This document shows positions 7,280 through 10,222 of a stretch of DNA of 10,222 nt, one piece after another. The stretch is from CAYUNA01 sp047629355 (GTDB lineage: Bacteria > Bacteroidota > Bacteroidia > Chitinophagales > Saprospiraceae): assembly GCA_047629355.1 (NCBI GenBank), contig JBLHWU010000220.1, positions 1 through 10,222 of the forward strand, in the 5' to 3' direction. Below the pieces are notes generated by a model. That model was not told where the DNA came from. It made no database searches and was given only the letters and a program-made list of their open reading frames with translations. The number at the start of each line of letters is the position of its first letter. Position 1 is the first letter of the stretch. The translations under genes were made by a program, and so were the position numbers.

Positions 7280-7283
7280 GGTC

Positions 7284-7360
7284 TTTTATCATACCGACCG
7301 AAGTGTAGAAATTTGGCGGGATACTACATTTAGATTCCTCCATTTCGGTCGGCATGACAA
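7284..7360. repeat. 77-bp palindromic intergenic repeat, copy 2
   Basis: The left arm 7284-7313 and the reverse complement of the right arm 7331-7360 agree at 24 of 30 positions, with an uninterrupted CCGACCGAA core, around a 17-base centre. The total length, arm length and spacer length equal those of copy 1 (5701-5777), and the right arms of the two copies are nearly the same (AGATTCCT-CATTT-GGTC-ATGACAA). It starts 5 bp after the nitrilase stop, so in the nitrilase mRNA it would fold into a long 3' hairpin. The left arm is the more decayed one. Confidence 0.85.
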
Positions 7361-7970
7361 AGAAAATTAAGCCATAAAAATTACCCAAGAACATCAATTT
7401 ATTTTTTCCTCGTTCCTTACATTGCTTACACCAAATCGAAATATTCCCTGTCGTGGACTTCTTGCCTTTCAAAAAAGCAGTCGTTAAACTTCCTGTTTCA
7501 TTTATTTTTTTAGCTGATTATAGAAAGAAAAAATCCGACATATCGTTGCGGTAAACGTTCAAAGTATAGCCACAATAATTATCCGTTCCAAGGGTGAGGG
7601 TGCTTGGTATTCAACGGTTGTTACTCCGGTTTCAATGATTTTTTAGGTTTCTTAAACGGAAAATAGTCCTGTCCAAAAGTGTCGATTATTTGAGGGTATC
7701 TACTTGAAAGACCTGATTTTCAAAAAGGACATAAAAATCTGTTAACTTTTTCATAAAAAAACGCAAAAGCCTATTTCTATCCAAAAAAAGGGCAAAAAGT
7801 GTCATTCTTCTAAAATTTCCGACAGGCATCGCTAATGACCCCTAACTTTGGCTCAGATTCAAAACGGCTTAATAATATTTTACTTGCGTTAGAATCTATT
7901 TTATTCATTTCTAAACACATGAACTTAGCATAGTAATTAACATTTCTAATACCTTTTAAAAACTTAAAAG
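7361..7970. other. Gene-free region with short broken reading frames
   Basis: About 600 bp without a credible gene. On the minus strand 7754-7686 encodes MKKLTDFYVLFENQVFQVDT plus two residues and a stop, and a frame in the adjacent phase ends at a TAA with QDYFPFKKPKKSLKPE. Further along the minus strand lies PSTLTLGTDNYCGYTLNVYR. These frames are 20-35 codons long and overlap in phase, so they may be remnants of a decayed gene or chance. AAAAGTGTC is repeated directly at 7675-7683 and 7795-7803, exactly 120 bp apart. The last 100 bp before the peptidase are AT-rich and probably hold its promoter; TACCTTTT at about 7951-7958 is a weak match to TAnnTTTG. Confidence 0.5.
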
Positions 7971-9347
7971 ATGAAAACAGTTGTGCTGATTTTAATGCTA
8001 TTGACAACAGTAAGTGGATTTGCTGAAAATGCAGAAATGGCTTCCTTTTGGGTTGTTTTTTCTGATAAAAGCCACTCTATTTATTCCATTAACCAACCTG
8101 CTGAATTCTTGTCTGATAGAGCGATTGAACGTCGCCAGAAACAAAATATTCCTATCAAGGAGAATGATTTTCCTGTCAATCTGAATTACTTAAACCAACT
8201 AAAAAATCAGGGGGCAATTATCAAATTCACCTCTCGATGGTTTAATGCTGCTGCGGTTGCTTGTACGAAAGAAAACGTCCAACAAATTGCTAAATTACCG
8301 TTTGTAAAATCCGTTGAATATGTTGGTAAACATTTCCGAAATGCAAAGACTTTGCAGCAGAAAAAAGGGAAACCTAAAACCATTAAACGAGCGTTTTTGA
8401 ATAAATATGGCTATGCCAAAACACAAATCGAAATGCTTAAAGGCGTCCGATTACACGAATTAGGGCTGACGGGCTACGGACAGATGATTGCCGTACTTGA
8501 TGCTGGTTTCACAGATGTAGGATCTTCTATTTTCTTTGAAGAAAGTCGCCAAAAAAATCGATTGCTTCACGCTTATGATATCATTGAATCCGACACGGAT
8601 GTTTATGAATCTTCCAAACATGGAACGCAGGTATTGTCCGTCATGGCTGCTAATATTCCGGGCGTTATGGTTGGAACGGCACCTGATGCGATTTACGTTT
8701 GCATTAAAACGGAAGACATTCGGGGGGAGTTTCGGACGGACGAATGTGCTTGGGTAAGAGGGTTGGAATACGCAGACAGTTTGGGGGTTGATGTGGTCAA
8801 TTCTTCGCTCGGCTACACAATTTTTGATGATGGTGAAATGGATTACCAACAAGAAGATTTGGATGGAAAAACTTCCTTGACTTCGCAAGCTGCCGAAGTC
8901 GCATTTTCCAAAGGTATGATAGTCGTCAACAGCGCAGGAAATGAAGGGAAAAATGATTGGAAAGGCTTGGCAATGCCTGCTGATGGACCCAATGTCTTGG
9001 CAATAGGGGCAGTGAATCAAGACAATCAGAAATGCGATTTTAGCTCAATTGGTTGGGTATCTAACCGAGGGGTAAAACCAGACTTGGTAGCATTGGGTAT
9101 AGATGTGGCGGTAGTTTCGGGCGAAAAAGCCATCGTCCTTTCTGGGCAAGGCACTTCTTATGCTGCCCCTTTAGTAAGTGGTTTGGTGGCTACCTTGTGG
9201 CAAGCTTATCCGTATGCAACGAATCAACAAATAATGGAAGCCATCAGAAAAACAGCAAACTCTGCACTGCATCCAAATCAGGAAACAGGGTTTGGGGTTC
9301 CTAATTTTTCTGCGGCTTTCAATTATTTAGAAATGAAAGAAAAATAA
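7971..9347 (+). CDS. Secreted S8 (subtilisin-family) serine peptidase
   Basis: Predicted 458-residue precursor. Residues 1-18 (MKTVVLILMLLTTVSGFA) form a Sec signal peptide. Residues 24-140 are an N-terminal region containing FLSDRAIERRQKQNI (46-60) and WFNAAAVACT, the pattern seen in front of many Bacteroidota S8 peptidases and probably an inhibitor/propeptide segment. The catalytic domain, about 165-455, has Asp177 in IAVLDAGF, His217 in SSKHGTQVLSVMA, oxyanion Asn324 in VVNSAGNEG and Ser396 in GQGTSYAAPLVSGLVA, so all four key residues are present. It should cleave proteins outside the inner membrane. The protein ends directly after the catalytic domain (FNYLEMKEK), with no type IX secretion sorting domain, unlike many relatives, so a periplasmic site is plausible. 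Monocistronic; a terminator follows 9 bp after the stop. Confidence 0.93.
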   Translation: MKTVVLILMLLTTVSGFAENAEMASFWVVFSDKSHSIYSINQPAEFLSDRAIERRQKQNIPIKENDFPVNLNYLNQLKNQGAIIKFTSRWFNAAAVACTKENVQQIAKLPFVKSVEYVGKHFRNAKTLQQKKGKPKTIKRAFLNKYGYAKTQIEMLKGVRLHELGLTGYGQMIAVLDAGFTDVGSSIFFEESRQKNRLLHAYDIIESDTDVYESSKHGTQVLSVMAANIPGVMVGTAPDAIYVCIKTEDIRGEFRTDECAWVRGLEYADSLGVDVVNSSLGYTIFDDGEMDYQQEDLDGKTSLTSQAAEVAFSKGMIVVNSAGNEGKNDWKGLAMPADGPNVLAIGAVNQDNQKCDFSSIGWVSNRGVKPDLVALGIDVAVVSGEKAIVLSGQGTSYAAPLVSGLVATLWQAYPYATNQQIMEAIRKTANSALHPNQETGFGVPNFSAAFNYLEMKEK

Positions 9348-9355
9348 GAAACTTT

Positions 9356-9385
9356 GGTAGCGGAATAATCATTGCTACCTTTTTT
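9356..9385 (+). terminator. Intrinsic terminator of the S8 peptidase gene
   Basis: GGTAGC (9356-9361) pairs with GCTACC (9374-9379), with AAT/ATT pairing inside the loop, followed at once by six T (9380-9385). It lies 9 bp after the peptidase stop. The minus strand lacks a T-run after the stem, so it probably serves only the plus-strand gene. Confidence 0.75.
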
Positions 9386-9404
9386 AATCTTTACAAAAAT
9401 TCAT

Positions 9405-10103
9405 TTAAAGCAATTTTATTCGACTCATTAAAAGGGGCTTCTGGGACTTGCTAATAGGAATTAACTTTCGACCAATTACCAAAGAATTATTTTCAATATT
9501 GTCGATTTTATTAAAATTGACAATATATGTTCGGTGTACTTTTTGAAAATATTCCGCAGGCACTTTCTCCAGTACAGACTTAAGAGTGCTGTAAATAATA
9601 TGTTTGCTCGTCGTTGTAACAATCATTACGTAGTCACGGATATTTTCAAAATAAAGAATGTCATCAACGTTCAATCGAATCAAATGTCCTTTCTCTTTGA
9701 TAAACAGTTGTTTATTGTAGACAGGAGAATAATGGGAAAATGCCGAAAAAATAGACCACCAAGCTTTTTCAACCACCTGTTTAAATTGTGGATAAGGGAT
9801 AGGCTTGATTAAATAACCAATTGCGTTATATTTGAAGGCAGCAATGGGATGTTGAGGGTCAGAAGTAGTGAAAATTATATTGGGGACAGTTGGTAATTGG
9901 TCTAAAAATTCCATGCTGTTTGTGCCAAGCATTTTTACGTCTAAAAACACCAAATCAATCTCTGAAGGAACGTAGTGGTCGATGGCAGCCTGACCGGAAG
10001 AGTAAATTGCCTTTAAATCAATTGCATCTGTTTTTTTACAGTATCGTTCCAAGGTTTTGAGGCAGAGGTGTTTATCATCTATGAGTACGCAGTTTAAATT
10101 CAT
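9405..10103 (-). CDS. LytTR-family response regulator (REC-LytTR)
   Basis: Predicted 232-residue two-component regulator. The receiver domain (1-115) has the acidic pair Asp9-Asp10 in CVLIDD, phospho-acceptor Asp55 in LVFLDVKM, the switch Thr in IIFTTSD (79-80) and Lys100 in GYLIKPI, so it should be phosphorylated normally. The LytTR DNA-binding domain (about 131-232) shows the family core DDILYFENIRDYVMI and YFQKVHRTYIVNFNKI. Such proteins act with a LytS-type membrane histidine kinase, normally encoded next to them; here it would lie upstream, beyond the right edge. Targets are unknown. It is convergent with the peptidase gene (57 bp between stops), so regulation of that gene is not implied. 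The ATG at 10103 gives the standard REC N-terminus. Confidence 0.95.
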   Translation of the reverse strand: MNLNCVLIDDKHLCLKTLERYCKKTDAIDLKAIYSSGQAAIDHYVPSEIDLVFLDVKMLGTNSMEFLDQLPTVPNIIFTTSDPQHPIAAFKYNAIGYLIKPIPYPQFKQVVEKAWWSIFSAFSHYSPVYNKQLFIKEKGHLIRLNVDDILYFENIRDYVMIVTTTSKHIIYSTLKSVLEKVPAEYFQKVHRTYIVNFNKIDNIENNSLVIGRKLIPISKSQKPLLMSRIKLL

Positions 10104-10222
10104 AATTAAGGATTAGCCATTATTCCAAGCAGTTGCTACTTGAATAAAATTTATGTTATTTCAGATGTATTTTACGAGGAACGCCAGACGACGAGGTTTT
10201 TATTGAATAGTGTGCAGTTTTT
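10104..10222 (-). other. Upstream region of the regulator, possibly with the 3' end of another gene
   Basis: On the minus strand a frame is open from the window edge for 21 codons, ending in SSSGVPRKIHLK and a TAA at 10158-10156, 52 bp before the regulator ATG. It could be the last codons of a partner histidine kinase, but a second frame is also open for 16 codons, so the call is weak. No clear promoter is seen between 10156 and 10104. Confidence 0.25.

Noticed and set aside
7161..7472. 103-residue minus-strand frame across the nitrilase 3' end
   Set aside because: It runs antisense through the nitrilase tail and the palindromic repeat and has no family features.
7810..8007. 65-residue minus-strand frame upstream of the peptidase
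   Set aside because: It begins with TTG inside the peptidase signal-peptide codons and covers the likely promoter region; nothing supports it as a gene.
8460..9020. 186-residue open frame on the minus strand
   Set aside because: It lies fully inside the peptidase catalytic domain, in antisense, and has no recognisable motif; it is a shadow of the real gene.

Overview
The window looks like chromosome from a member of the Bacteroidota. No single marker proves this. The support is a full-length glycine decarboxylase and an S8 peptidase with the N-terminal FLSDRAIERRQ segment common in that phylum. There is also a short-signal lipoprotein with a Lys-Glu-Glu motif after its cysteine, a REC-LytTR regulator, A-rich starts without Shine-Dalgarno sequences, and 77-bp palindromic intergenic repeats with GTCAT(T/G)C-type ends. 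The order or species cannot be named from this sequence.

Left part (1-2766, + strand): the window opens inside a secreted-type alpha/beta-hydrolase (lipase/esterase-like) gene. Its frame is broken at a short TA repeat near 1238-1243. The missing C-terminus, with candidate catalytic histidines, is still readable in the next frame to 1375. A strong hairpin (1393-1427) follows, then a very AT-rich lipoprotein gene with a PQQ-type beta-propeller (1443-2675). The last 90 or so codons of that gene change abruptly to much higher G+C, so the gene looks mosaic. A bidirectional terminator separates it from the next gene.

Centre (2774-7360): gcvP (glycine cleavage P-protein) lies on the minus strand and looks intact, with the PLP lysine visible. 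A 77-bp palindromic repeat sits 23 bp upstream of its start codon, and a possible Bacteroidota-type -7 box lies further upstream. After a 663-bp gene-free region containing repeat fragments and dyads comes a stand-alone nitrilase on the plus strand with an intact Glu-Lys-Cys triad. A second 77-bp repeat of the same family follows directly after its stop codon.

Right part (7361-10222): a gene-free stretch of about 600 bp holds only short, broken reading frames. It is followed by a secreted subtilisin-family serine peptidase (+) that lacks a C-terminal sorting domain, a terminator, and a convergent LytTR response regulator (-). The partner histidine kinase of that regulator would lie beyond the right edge.

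The genes do not form one pathway. Most are single transcription units (gcvP, nitrilase, peptidase, regulator). The hydrolase-lipoprotein pair at the left is the only candidate functional pair and the most unstable part of the window. I see no tRNA, rRNA, CRISPR array or intact insertion sequence.
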